This document shows positions 52,307 to 60,735 of a DNA stretch of 64,000 nucleotides, in pieces. Under the pieces are notes generated by a model that saw only the letters and a list, made by a program, of their open reading frames with translations, was not told the DNA's origin and made no database searches. A program made the position numbers and the translations under genes. Each line of letters opens with the position of its first letter. Within the stretch, counting starts at the first letter, position 1. Source of the DNA: Mycobacterium sp. 852013-50091_SCH5140682 (GTDB taxonomy: Bacteria > Actinomycetota > Actinomycetes > Mycobacteriales > Mycobacteriaceae). The DNA lies in contig NZ_LZTB01000119.1 of assembly GCF_001665685.1 (NCBI RefSeq), positions 111,728-175,727 of the forward strand, written 5' to 3'.

Positions 52307-52821
52307 TTCGCGGTCCTTTGACTCGTCGGTTCGGAGTTCGGGCGCGGGTGACGCATCGGGGCGGCGTCGAGCCAGGGGCCCTCGGGGTCGAGGTTCGCGG
52401 GCACCGACAGCGACTCCAGTCCTCCGCCGGGCGCCGCCATCAATCGGAGGTATTTGCCATCGGGGTCGGCGATGACGATGACCGAGCCGCCGCCACCCCC
52501 CAGGATCGGTGAGTGTCGTACGCCGAGGGCGTCGAGGTGGGTGATCCAGTCGTCGAACAGTGCGGGCTCGTCGAGGGCGAAGACGATGACGTCGCACTCG
52601 CGCATCGCGCGTGCGGCCGCCGGGGCCCACCGCAGCTCGAGGGCGAACGGCAGTCCGGGGAGCTGCAGGATCGCTGCGTACCTGGTTCCGGTGCTATCGA
52701 CGTGGTCCAGGGCCTCGATGCGGGTGGCGCCGAGAACCCGCTGGTACCAGTCCAAGGCGACGTCGAGGTCGCCGACGGGGATCTTGACGTGGTGCATGCC
52801 CGAGAGCCTCGGCGCGGTCAT
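52303..52821 (-). CDS. VOC (glyoxalase/extradiol dioxygenase-fold) protein
   Basis: 172 residues. The VOC pattern is clear: MHHVKIPVGDLDVALDWYQRVLGATRIEA, then VRHSPILGGGGGSVIVIADPDGKYLRLMA. A metal-binding His (HHVKI) and Glu-like positions are present in one module. Members include glyoxalases, epimerases and ring-cleavage dioxygenases; one 170-residue module is too small for a two-domain extradiol enzyme unless it dimerises. Coupled by 4-base overlaps to the genes on both sides. Confidence 0.82.
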   Translation of the reverse strand: MTAPRLSGMHHVKIPVGDLDVALDWYQRVLGATRIEALDHVDSTGTRYAAILQLPGLPFALELRWAPAAARAMRECDVIVFALDEPALFDDWITHLDALGVRHSPILGGGGGSVIVIADPDGKYLRLMAAPGGGLESLSVPANLDPEGPWLDAAPMRHPRPNSEPTSQRTAK

Positions 52822-54272
52822 CGGACATCACCTCCGTTCGGCCCGACGAGTGCGGCCAGGGGGACGTCGGGGCGGAGGACTTGGGCGGCCAGGGCGGCGT
52901 CGGCGGCCACGCCGTCGGGCCGGATCGCGATCGGCCGGTCGACGTCGGTAGAGGCCACCACAGTGACATCGGAGGCGACCTCGGCGGCGGAGGTGCCGGC
53001 CGGTGTCAGCAGGGTCCACGACAGTCCGCAAGGGGGCGCTAGGCGAGGGTCGACGCGGGTCCCGGCGATCGGATCGGCGGGATCGGTGGACGGGTAGGCG
53101 ATGTCGAGCTGGGACATTTTGTTGGCCAGCCAGTGCGCGACGCCCGGCACGCCGCCGGCGGCGGCCAGGGTGTCGTTGCGCAGCGCTGCGGTGCCGGGGT
53201 CGTGGATCATCGCCAAGCCCATCAGCTGTGAGGTGAAGGCGATGAGCTGTTGGGCGACCGGGTGGCGCTCGGTGTGGTAGCTGTCGAGAAGCTGTTCGCT
53301 GACGCGTCCAGTGATGACATGATGCAGCTTCCAGCCGAGGTTCGCCGCGTCCTGAATGCCGGTGTTCATGCCTTGGCCGCCGGCAGGACTGTGCGTGTGG
53401 GCGGCGTCGCCGACGAGGAAGACGTTGCCGCTGCGCAGCGCCGGTGCCACGCGCTGCTGAACCCGGTAGGTCGAACTCGACGCGAGGGATTGCACCGTCG
53501 CCTCGCGAGCCCATCGCGGGCCCCGTTCGCGCAGCAGGGTCGAGATGGCGGCGGTGTCAGGCGCCGCGGTGTCGGGCGCCACGGCGGCGACGACGCGCAG
53601 TAGACCGCCCGGCAGCGCCGAGGTGATGAGCATGCCGTGTGTGCTGAACGAGAAGGTGGTGTCCGTGTCTGCGATATCGCCGTCGGCGGCGACGACGTCG
53701 GCGAGGGCGAACAACGCGGCGGGCGCGTCACCGGGGAACAGCAGTCCGCTGCGCCGGCGGACCGTGCTGTGGATGCCGTCGCAGCCGATGACGTAGCGCG
53801 CGTTGATGACTCGCGTGGTGCCATCGGCTGCCACGACGGTCGCGGCGCTGCCGGGAAACTCGTCGACGAAGTCGAGCAAGCGCACGCCGCGGCGCACCTC
53901 GCTGCCCAGTTCGTGCAGCCGCTCCTGCAGACGTGTCTCGGTCTGCTGTTGCGAGATGAGGAGCAGGAATGGGTAGGGGCCGGTGATGGTGTCGTAGGAC
54001 AACCGCAGCAGTGGACGGTCCCCGTCGACTGCGGCGAACCCTCCGCCGCGCAATCCGTCCTCGATGAGGCGCTCCGCGACGCCTATCCGTTCGAGGTATT
54101 CAAGGGTGCGCGGTTGCACCGCGGCAGCTTTGGAGCCTGGTGCGACCGTCGGCCTCGGGTCAATGATCACGTGGGCGACGCCGAGTTGGGCGAGCGTGAC
54201 GCCCAGCGCCAAGCCCGCAGGCCCGGCACCGACAATCAGGACATCGGTACTGGTGGGCAGCTGACCGATCAT
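52818..54272 (-). CDS. FAD-dependent monooxygenase (aromatic hydroxylase family)
   Basis: 484 residues from ATG 54272, with GGAG 6 bases upstream; an in-frame TTG 12 bases earlier is less likely. Class A flavoprotein monooxygenase motifs: DVLIVGAGPAGLALGVTLAQLG (FAD), ARYVIGCDGIHSTVRR (DG motif) and VFLVGDAAHTHSPAGGQGMNTGIQDAANLGWKL (ribose binding). It hydroxylates an aromatic compound with NAD(P)H and oxygen. It starts the operon that continues with VOC, SMP-30 and FAH genes, divergent from a TetR. Confidence 0.92.
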   Translation of the reverse strand: MIGQLPTSTDVLIVGAGPAGLALGVTLAQLGVAHVIIDPRPTVAPGSKAAAVQPRTLEYLERIGVAERLIEDGLRGGGFAAVDGDRPLLRLSYDTITGPYPFLLLISQQQTETRLQERLHELGSEVRRGVRLLDFVDEFPGSAATVVAADGTTRVINARYVIGCDGIHSTVRRRSGLLFPGDAPAALFALADVVAADGDIADTDTTFSFSTHGMLITSALPGGLLRVVAAVAPDTAAPDTAAISTLLRERGPRWAREATVQSLASSSTYRVQQRVAPALRSGNVFLVGDAAHTHSPAGGQGMNTGIQDAANLGWKLHHVITGRVSEQLLDSYHTERHPVAQQLIAFTSQLMGLAMIHDPGTAALRNDTLAAAGGVPGVAHWLANKMSQLDIAYPSTDPADPIAGTRVDPRLAPPCGLSWTLLTPAGTSAAEVASDVTVVASTDVDRPIAIRPDGVAADAALAAQVLRPDVPLAALVGPNGGDVR

Positions 54273-54292
54273 GTCCAACTCCAATCAAACGA

Positions 54293-54306
54293 AAACGATC
54301 GTTTCG
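54293..54306. promoter_or_regulatory. AAACGATCGTTTCG operator, copy 1
   Basis: Contains the perfect 12-base palindrome AAACGATCGTTT at 54293-54304, 21 bases upstream of the FAD monooxygenase start. The 13 bases AACGATCGTTTCG recur at 54340. Confidence 0.7.
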
Positions 54307-54339
54307 CTTTTGACCGTAGCGCGCGGATCGCTAAAAAGC

Positions 54340-54352
54340 AACGATCGTTTCG
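54340..54352. promoter_or_regulatory. AACGATCGTTTCG operator, copy 2
   Basis: A 10-base perfect palindrome, AACGATCGTT, 16 bases before the TetR start. The two copies are 46 bases apart, one near each divergent promoter, as expected for a TetR controlling both. Confidence 0.7.
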
Positions 54353-54367
54353 ATATATGGTGTCGTG

Positions 54368-54973
54368 ATGCCAGCCCTCAGTGACGCCACCCGACGCGAC
54401 CGCCGCCAGCACGTCCTCGTCAGCGCCTGGAAGTGCTTCTCACGCCAGGGCTTCCACGCCACCTCGATGGACGACGTCATCTCAGAGACCGGGATGTCGT
54501 CGAGTTCGGTGTACCGCTACTTCCGGAGCAAGGAGGAACTCATCGACGCCGCGGCGCAGGAGTCCCTGGCGCTGGCCGAGGCGCTGCTCACCGAACTGAT
54601 CAGCAACGACCGCGTACCGAGTCCCGCCGAGACGCTGTCGGCGCTCGTCGACGGCGTGCGCAGCCAGCACCGCGATGATTACGACCTCTCCAAGATCGCC
54701 ATGGCGGCCTGGGCCGAGGCACTGCGGAGCACCCCGCTCAACGACTTTGCCCATCATTTCTACGACAGCGCACACCGCGCGTTCGCCACCCTCGGGCGAC
54801 GCTGGATCGACACCGCGATGCTGCCCAGTGACACAAATCCCGAAGCAATCGCCGACCTGTTCGTCACGCTGATGCCCGGCCTGATCGTCACCGCTCATCT
54901 GCATCGACCCTCCGACGCGGACTCGCTCGTCGCCGGCATCGTCGCGTTCGCGTCGACAGCGACGTCGCGTTGA
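54368..54973 (+). CDS. TetR-family transcriptional regulator
   Basis: 201 residues from ATG 54368; a GTG 3 bases earlier is equally possible. The DNA-binding helix-turn-helix is RRQHVLVSAWKCFSRQGFHATSMDDVISETGMSSSSVYRYFRSKEELIDAAAQESL. It is divergent from the FAD monooxygenase operon over two matching palindromes, so it is probably its repressor, induced by an aromatic substrate or pathway intermediate. Confidence 0.9.
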   Translation: MPALSDATRRDRRQHVLVSAWKCFSRQGFHATSMDDVISETGMSSSSVYRYFRSKEELIDAAAQESLALAEALLTELISNDRVPSPAETLSALVDGVRSQHRDDYDLSKIAMAAWAEALRSTPLNDFAHHFYDSAHRAFATLGRRWIDTAMLPSDTNPEAIADLFVTLMPGLIVTAHLHRPSDADSLVAGIVAFASTATSR

Positions 54974-55284
54974 AAGCGTTCGGCTACAGCCTTTTTGGTC
55001 CGATTGGGGCAGACTATGCGCCTGTTTCAGCAGACACGGTGCAGGCTCAACTGGCCGTTGTCGGGTCCATCGGATCATCGATCTGGGACCGAATGAGTGA
55101 ACTGACACTGCCAGTCCTCGTCGCCAACGGCGCACACGATGTGATGATCCACTCGTTCGCCACCTACGCCATGGCCACGGCGCTACCCACCGCCAAGGCG
55201 GTGTTCTACAGCGATGCGGGCCACGCATTTCTCTTCCAACACATCGAGGACTTCGCCCGAGAGGTCGACGAGTTCCTCGAGTAG
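54974..55284 (+). pseudogene. C-terminal fragment of an alpha/beta hydrolase
   Basis: About 103 residues after the TetR stop: VLVANGAHDVMIHSFATYAMATALPTAKAVFYSDAGHAFLFQHIEDFAREVDEFLE. This is the C-terminal end of an alpha/beta hydrolase, with acid Asp (AHD) and His (AGHAF), but there is no nucleophile domain and no start codon with a ribosome binding site. The 5' part appears to be lost at the junction with tetR, so the fragment cannot be an active hydrolase. Confidence 0.75.
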
Positions 55285-55340
55285 TCGCCCGACGCCCCGG
55301 CGCACGGATAGCCGTGCTGCCGTAATGCGACGATTAGGCC

Positions 55341-56987
55341 ATGACCGCGACGCTCGTCACGACCAATCTCGCCGGCGGGTTTGCCCACCGCACCCTCTTC
55401 GAGCGGCTCGACGTGACGGTGGCGCCCGGTGATGTGATCGGTGTGGTCGGCTCCAACGGTGCCGGCAAGAGCACGCTCCTGCGGATCCTGGCAGGGGACA
55501 TCGAACCGCTCGAGGGGGTTGTCAGCCTGGCGCCGGCCGACGCCTTCGTCGGGTGGTTGCCGCAGGAGCATGAGCGGGTGCCGGGGGAGACCGTCGCCGC
55601 GTACGTCGCGCGGCGCACAGGATGTGCGGCGGCGACACAGGCCATGGACGCCGCGGCTGAGGCGCTGGCAGATCCGAATGCGGATGCTGACGCCTACGCC
55701 GCGGCGCTGGATCATTGGCTCGCAACCGGTGCGGCCGATCTCGACGAACGGCTGCCGGCGGTGCTGGCCGACCTCGGGCTCGACTGCGACGCGGTGCAGC
55801 CGGAGTCGACCCTGATGACCGCGTTGTCGGGTGGTCAGGCAGCGCGGGTGGGGCTGGCGGCGCTGATGCTGTCCCGCTTCGACATCGTCCTGCTCGACGA
55901 GCCGACCAACGATCTCGACCTTGACGGACTGCACCGGCTGGAAGAGATCGTCGGCAGCCTCCGCGGCGGCGTCGTGCTGGTCAGTCACGACCGAGAATTC
56001 TTGGCCCGCACCGTAACCCGCATTCTCGAACTCGATATAGCGCAGAACAGGACCACCGTCTACGGAGGTGGCTACGAGAGTTATCTGGAAGAACGTGAGG
56101 TCGCTCGTCGGCATCGTCGCGAACAGTACGACGAATTTGCCGAGAAGAAGGCCGATCTCGTGGCGCGCGCACGCACACAGCGGGAGTGGTCGAGTCAGGG
56201 TGTACGCAACGCGATGCGCAAAGCGCCCGACAACGACAAGAACCGGCGCAGCGCACAAACCGAGTCCAGCGAGAAACAGGCACAGAAGGTCCGGCAGATG
56301 GAGAGTCGGATCGCCCGCCTCGAGGAGGTCGAGGAACCCCGCAAGGAATGGACGCTCCAGTTCACCATCGGGGCGGCACCGCGGTCGAGTTCGGTCGTCG
56401 CCAGGATCGACAATGCCGTTGTGCGGCAAGGTGGTTTCGTTCTGGGGCCGGTGTCGCTACAGGTCGACGCCGGCGAGCGGATCGGCATCACCGGCCCCAA
56501 CGGGGCGGGGAAGTCGACCCTGTTGCGGCTGCTGCTCGGTCGGCAACAGCCCGATGAGGGACGCGCGAGCCTGGGCGCCAATGTCGCCATCGGTGAAATC
56601 GACCAGGCGCGTGCTGATTTCACGGGTACCAGCCGACTAGTGGATCGCTTCGAGCAACACGTGCCGTCATGGGCGACCGCTGATGTGCGGACGCTTCTCG
56701 CGAAGTTCGGGTTGCGCGCCGACCATGTGGAACGCACGGTCGACGCACTGTCGCCCGGCGAGCGAACCCGCGCCGGCCTGGCGTTGCTCCAGGCGCGCGG
56801 GACGAATGTACTGCTTCTCGACGAACCGACCAACCATCTCGACCTGCCGGCCATCGAGCAGCTGGAGCAGGCGCTCGAAACCTATGACGGCGCACTGCTG
56901 CTCGTGACCCATGACCGCCGGATGCTGCAGAACGTTCGGTTGGATCGCTCGTGGCTGGTCGACAACGGGCGCGTTACCGAGTTATAG
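55341..56987 (+). CDS. ABC-F family ATP-binding protein
   Basis: 548 residues with two ABC domains and no membrane segments. First cassette: Walker A GSNGAGKSTLLR, signature ALSGGQAAR, Walker B IVLLDEPTNDLDLDGL. Second: GPNGAGKSTLLR, LSPGERTR, VLLLDEPTNHLDLPAI. The charged linker between them (EKKADLVARARTQREW...KQAQKVRQMESRIARLEE) is the typical ABC-F interdomain arm. These proteins act on ribosomes in translation quality control or antibiotic resistance. The start follows a short gap after the truncated hydrolase. Confidence 0.92.
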   Translation: MTATLVTTNLAGGFAHRTLFERLDVTVAPGDVIGVVGSNGAGKSTLLRILAGDIEPLEGVVSLAPADAFVGWLPQEHERVPGETVAAYVARRTGCAAATQAMDAAAEALADPNADADAYAAALDHWLATGAADLDERLPAVLADLGLDCDAVQPESTLMTALSGGQAARVGLAALMLSRFDIVLLDEPTNDLDLDGLHRLEEIVGSLRGGVVLVSHDREFLARTVTRILELDIAQNRTTVYGGGYESYLEEREVARRHRREQYDEFAEKKADLVARARTQREWSSQGVRNAMRKAPDNDKNRRSAQTESSEKQAQKVRQMESRIARLEEVEEPRKEWTLQFTIGAAPRSSSVVARIDNAVVRQGGFVLGPVSLQVDAGERIGITGPNGAGKSTLLRLLLGRQQPDEGRASLGANVAIGEIDQARADFTGTSRLVDRFEQHVPSWATADVRTLLAKFGLRADHVERTVDALSPGERTRAGLALLQARGTNVLLLDEPTNHLDLPAIEQLEQALETYDGALLLVTHDRRMLQNVRLDRSWLVDNGRVTEL

Positions 56988-57012
56988 CCGGAAAACGCGA
57001 GTTCGTCCCGAC

Positions 57013-57290
57013 TCAGAACAGCCCGGTGGCCGCGATCGCCGCGATCACAAACGATACGAGCACTGCGGGCCCGGCTTCAGGCACCGCAGCCGCTAGCACG
57101 AAGAAGATGCCGGTGCCGACCGTGGCGCCGACACCGAACATCGTCAGCTGGAAGGTGCCGATCGTGCGTTCCAGGCAGTCGGACGCTCCGCGCGCGACCA
57201 GCGCTCCCGCCACTGGCCGACGGCGCAGCAATTGTTGGATGACATCTCGCGGACGAAGGGGGCATGGTGGCTCCTGGTTGGTCGGATTGG
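57013..57290 (-). pseudogene. N-terminal fragment of an APC-family amino-acid permease
   Basis: The minus strand reads RPRDVIQQLLRRRPVAGALV, then SDCLERTIGTFQLTMFGVGATVGTGIFFVLAAAVPEAGPAVLVSFVIAAIAATGLF and a stop. This is the N-terminal tail and first two membrane helices of an APC (basic amino-acid/cationic) permease, with G-x-G-A-x-V-G-T-G-I-F. The other ten helices are missing; the sequence ends at the ABC-F gene 25 bases away. Deletion removed most of the gene. Confidence 0.75.
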
Positions 57291-57901
57291 GGTAGATGTC
57301 GACTGATAGCCGGGAACGCCATTCTGCCCCAACATATCTGCTCGCCGGCTCAGGCTCCGGGGATCTGGTCGACGCTGATCACCACGGGAAGCTAGGCGCA
57401 TCGTTGAGCGGTGGGTCGCCAGGACAGCACTCGTTCGCCCAACCGCGAGAAACACTTGGCCACTGTCCCCTAACAGGGCCCGGTAGGTCATTCGGTCCCG
57501 CAGCCTCGACGATATCTCGGACACCAATTGTGGCTCCCTTGGCCACATCTCGGGTGTCTGTCATTGGGCTACTTCCTGTAAAGGGAGCCAACGCGAGGGA
57601 GCTGATCAGACGGCGTATCCGTGTAGGGCAATCGGCACCGGAGTCGGCGTTTCCGCTCAATGGACTTCCCTATCGCTACATGTGCGTGACCGGCCCACAG
57701 AAGGAAACCTTCATGACAGAAGCGTTACGTCCGCAATGCCGCCCCTAGCGCGCCCTCCGCAAGAAGGCACGCATGGTATCTAATAGTGCTGCACCACAAA
57801 GAAATCAGTGATCATTCGCCACGGCGAGAGCTGCCCGCTACAAACCACCGGTACTACGCAAAGGTCCGCAGCCGGTGTTCATCGGAAAGTGCTGACAGTT
57901 C
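57291..57901. other. Gene-free stretch
   Basis: About 610 bases. A minus-strand frame from ATG 57564 (61 codons, start MTDTRDVAKGATIGVRDIV) has AGGA 9 bases upstream, but no family is recognisable. A plus-strand 150-codon frame (57296-57748) overlaps and also lacks support. The last 150 bases are A/T-rich and may hold a promoter or terminator, which I could not place. Confidence 0.35.
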
Positions 57902-59035
57902 TCAGATTCGGGATGCCGCCGGATAGTCGGTGTACCCGGCGGGGCCAGGCGTGTAGTAGGTGGCGCGATCAGCACTAGCCAGGGAAATGCCCTTTGCTAT
58001 GCGTGTCGGCAAATCGGGATTGGCGATGAATGGCTGACCCCACGCCACCAGGTCGACAAGATCGTCCGCGACAAGACGGTCTCCCACCGCTGGTGTGATG
58101 CTCGTATTGGCGATGATGGCGCCGTGGAACAACGGGCGGTAGTACTTGTATGTTCCTGATCCTTGCAGGTGAGCGAGTGGCCGCCCGGACAGGTCGGCCC
58201 GTGGGGTCATCAACAGCAGGTGAGAGATCGGCAAGTCATTGAGCCGTCCGATGACATAGTCGCTCGTATCCAGCGTTTCTTGATTCGATATGTAGGCCCC
58301 GTGCTCGGGCCACGTTGGTCCTGCTTTTACGCCGACGCGTTCCAACTCGACATGTTCTCCAATTGCGTCGAGGATTTCGAATAAGAGGCGTGCACGGTTG
58401 GCGAGGGAGCCCCCGTACTCGTCGGTACGCTGATTCGTTGCCGGATTGAGAAATTGGCTTATTAAATAGGAGAAGCCCGCCTGCACCTGCACGCCGTCAA
58501 AACCCGCTCGTTTCGCGTTGGCCGCCGCCTGTGCATAGTCGGCTACCGTATCGGATATGTCGGCTCGCGTCATCGCCCGTGGCACAACAGTGGGTTGCAA
58601 ACCCGACGGGGTATGGACCAGAAGTCCTGGATTGACCGCCGAAGGCGCTAATGGCGCTATCCCCGAGAAAAAGTCGGGATGCGAGGCTGAACCCGTGTGC
58701 CACAACTGCGCGAAAATGATACCGCCCACGGCGTGGACCGCTTCGGTGACGGCCGCCCACGCGTTGACTTGAGTGTCGGTGAATATCCCAGGTGCGTCGT
58801 GCCAGCCGATAGCGTCGCGGCTTACCCAGAGGCCCTCGCTGAGGATCAACCCCGCCGATGACCGTTGCGCGTAATACTTAACGTGCAGGTCAGTGGGGGC
58901 AAGTTCCTGGTTGGTTGCCCGCGAGCGCGTCAGCGGTGCCATCACAATGCGATTGGGCAGATGCAAATCGCCCATTACATACGGGTCTAGTAGCGATTTG
59001 TATTGTCCGTCAGATGAGGGGATTTTTTCGTTCAT
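57902..59035 (-). CDS. Old Yellow Enzyme family protein with altered active site
   Basis: 377 residues. The OYE barrel is clear: LHLPNRIVMAPLTRSRA at the N terminus, IFAQLWHTGSASHPDF, FLNPATNQRTDEYGGSLANRARLLFEIL, and ITPAVGDRLVADDLVDLVAWGQPFIANPDLPTRI at the end. The catalytic H-x-x-N/H of OYE is replaced: where others have HGANGYL it reads QAGFSYL (Gln185 and Phe188). FMN binding is likely kept, but normal alkene reduction may not be. No ribosome binding site of note before ATG 59035. The gene stands alone. Confidence 0.85.
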   Translation of the reverse strand: MNEKIPSSDGQYKSLLDPYVMGDLHLPNRIVMAPLTRSRATNQELAPTDLHVKYYAQRSSAGLILSEGLWVSRDAIGWHDAPGIFTDTQVNAWAAVTEAVHAVGGIIFAQLWHTGSASHPDFFSGIAPLAPSAVNPGLLVHTPSGLQPTVVPRAMTRADISDTVADYAQAAANAKRAGFDGVQVQAGFSYLISQFLNPATNQRTDEYGGSLANRARLLFEILDAIGEHVELERVGVKAGPTWPEHGAYISNQETLDTSDYVIGRLNDLPISHLLLMTPRADLSGRPLAHLQGSGTYKYYRPLFHGAIIANTSITPAVGDRLVADDLVDLVAWGQPFIANPDLPTRIAKGISLASADRATYYTPGPAGYTDYPAASRI

Positions 59036-59392
59036 GTGCGGATTAACAGAGCGAATGATTGCTTTATTTCTGATGTTTCACACGTCACAACATTCTCGTC
59101 GATGAAACATTGTCGTTACTAATGGTTCATTTCACTTTCCGGGGCGGTGCGGCGCGCATCCACATGCGGCAGCCACAATAGGGCAGGGATGCTGGATCGT
59201 GGCGCGAAGCCGCACATTGTCCGGGATCAATACACCACCAACAGGGCTTAGTTGAGCGACACATCAAAATCGGCGGACGCACCGAAATTCGCCGCCATAT
59301 GAACAGAAGTCGCAGAGGTGAACGTTGATTTCATCAGCGACGCACCTGGGATGTCGCTATCGTCTGTCCCGCTTGCAAAGATGCACCGCGAG
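59036..59392. other. Gene-free stretch
   Basis: About 360 bases between OYE and the LLM gene, both on the minus strand. It includes a promoter-like A/T-rich part near 59040-59120 for the OYE gene. A minus-strand frame ending near 59248 overlaps the LLM 3' end and shows no family pattern. Confidence 0.35.
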
Positions 59393-60277
59393 TCAGTGCA
59401 AGAGCGCGTCGGCCAGCTGGCGCCATTGAGGAAGTGCGGTCTGTCCGGGCTCGACGCCGATGACTTGGATGCCGACATGATCGGCGCCGGCTTCGAGGTG
59501 CTCCTGGAGCTTTGTGACGATGTCGTCGAGGCTTCCCCAAAAGACGAGGTCATCGATCAGCCGATCGCTACCCCGGCCGTTGTCGATGTCCGCGTCGGTG
59601 TAGCCGGATCGTAGGAACTTGGCCACGTTGAACGGGGTGGTGAGGTAGCTGTGCATGTGCGCTCGCGCAATGCGCCGGGCGACCGCCGGGTCGGTCTCGA
59701 AAAGAACCGCATGTTCTACGCCAAGGAATGCCTTGGGGCCGAGGATCTGTCGCGCGTGTGCGGTATGCGATACAGGAACGTGGTAGGTATGGGCCGCGGC
59801 CGTTCGATCCCGTGCGAGCGCCAGCATCTTGGGACCATACGCGGCGAGCAGCCGCCGCTCCGGCACGGCCGGTAGCGGATTGACGCCGTTACTCTTGTCC
59901 ATCGCGTCGAGGTAGTCGATCATCGCGCGAAGAGGTTTCACTTCAGTTGTCGGATGGCCAGCGGCGAACCCTAGGCCGAGGATATGGCGACCCGGGTATG
60001 CGTCGGCCAACAGGATCGCGGCGCCCCTGGTGGCTTCCGGATCACGTTGCCAGATACTGGCAATCCCGTTGACGATCTGGATATTACGGGTGACCGAGAG
60101 GAGATAGCCGGCGTGGCTGGTGGCATCGCGCCCCAGCAGTTCGGGTATCCAGATCGACTGCCATCCGCGGTCCTCGAGTTCTTGAACACTGTCACGGATA
60201 ACGCCGGCCTCTTGGTACTCGAAGTCGAATGTCCAAATGCCAAAGCGGCCCAGGACCGCCGCGTCAATACCTGTCAT
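59393..60277 (-). CDS. Luciferase-like (LLM) F420-dependent oxidoreductase
   Basis: 294 residues from ATG 60277, with AAGGAA 7 bases before it; the longer frame upstream crosses an operator. The LLM barrel is clear: GRFGIWTFDFEYQEAGVIRDSVQELEDRGWQSIWIPELLGRDATSHAGYLLSVTRNIQIVNGIASIWQRDPEATRGAAILLADAYPGRHILGLG. This is the mycobacterial F420 LLM subgroup (TIGR03620-like), which oxidises or reduces a small substrate with F420. Its upstream region carries two CTGCATGCAG sites, so it probably belongs to the GntR regulon. Confidence 0.87.
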   Translation of the reverse strand: MTGIDAAVLGRFGIWTFDFEYQEAGVIRDSVQELEDRGWQSIWIPELLGRDATSHAGYLLSVTRNIQIVNGIASIWQRDPEATRGAAILLADAYPGRHILGLGFAAGHPTTEVKPLRAMIDYLDAMDKSNGVNPLPAVPERRLLAAYGPKMLALARDRTAAAHTYHVPVSHTAHARQILGPKAFLGVEHAVLFETDPAVARRIARAHMHSYLTTPFNVAKFLRSGYTDADIDNGRGSDRLIDDLVFWGSLDDIVTKLQEHLEAGADHVGIQVIGVEPGQTALPQWRQLADALLH

Positions 60278-60358
60278 GGTGAAGTTCCTTAGGTGGACGG
60301 GAGATTGCAGACACTCTGACCGGCGCTGCATCGTGGCGCGCGGTCGCCATCCTCCAGT

Positions 60359-60368
60359 CTGCATGCAG
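60359..60368. promoter_or_regulatory. CTGCATGCAG operator, site 1
   Basis: Perfect 10-base palindrome 82 bases before the LLM oxidoreductase start, one of five matching sites in this 2.5-kb cluster. Confidence 0.6.
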
Positions 60369-60469
60369 GCGATCGTTTCCGTCAAGACCTGCAGCTAACA
60401 CCAATGTCGTTCATCTTCCCTTGTCAGCCGCCTACCTATGCCGATCAGCCCACGGTCGTCGTGCATATC

Positions 60470-60485
60470 AGCCTGCATGCAGGCT
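60470..60485. promoter_or_regulatory. AGCCTGCATGCAGGCT operator, site 2
   Basis: A perfect 16-base palindrome built on CTGCATGCAG, the strongest of the five sites. It lies between the divergent LLM gene and gntR. Confidence 0.65.
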
Positions 60486-60696
60486 GGTTGATATTCCTGG
60501 TGCAGTCGGGTCCACAGCGTCGAGCGTGGTCCCCTCTGACCGATTGACGCCGCACACTCGTTGCTTCGGCGCAGGTCGCCCACCTTCACATCCGGTCTAA
60601 TCGGCGGCCGGGAGTGCAGCCGTGCGCGGAAGGGATGCAAGCTGTTTACAGGGTTCCGCGAACAGTGTTAACCCGCAGCACGGCCGCCGATGTATG

Positions 60697-60706
60697 CTGC
60701 ATGCAC
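60697..60706. promoter_or_regulatory. CTGCATGCAC operator, site 3
   Basis: A one-base variant of CTGCATGCAG, 30 bases before the gntR start, consistent with autoregulation. Confidence 0.55.
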
Positions 60707-60735
60707 GGTGCTTCGATACGGAGAGGGTGGTAGAT

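Noticed and set aside
57296..57748. Plus-strand frame of 150 codons
   Set aside because: No ribosome binding site or family pattern, and an opposite-strand frame competes with it.
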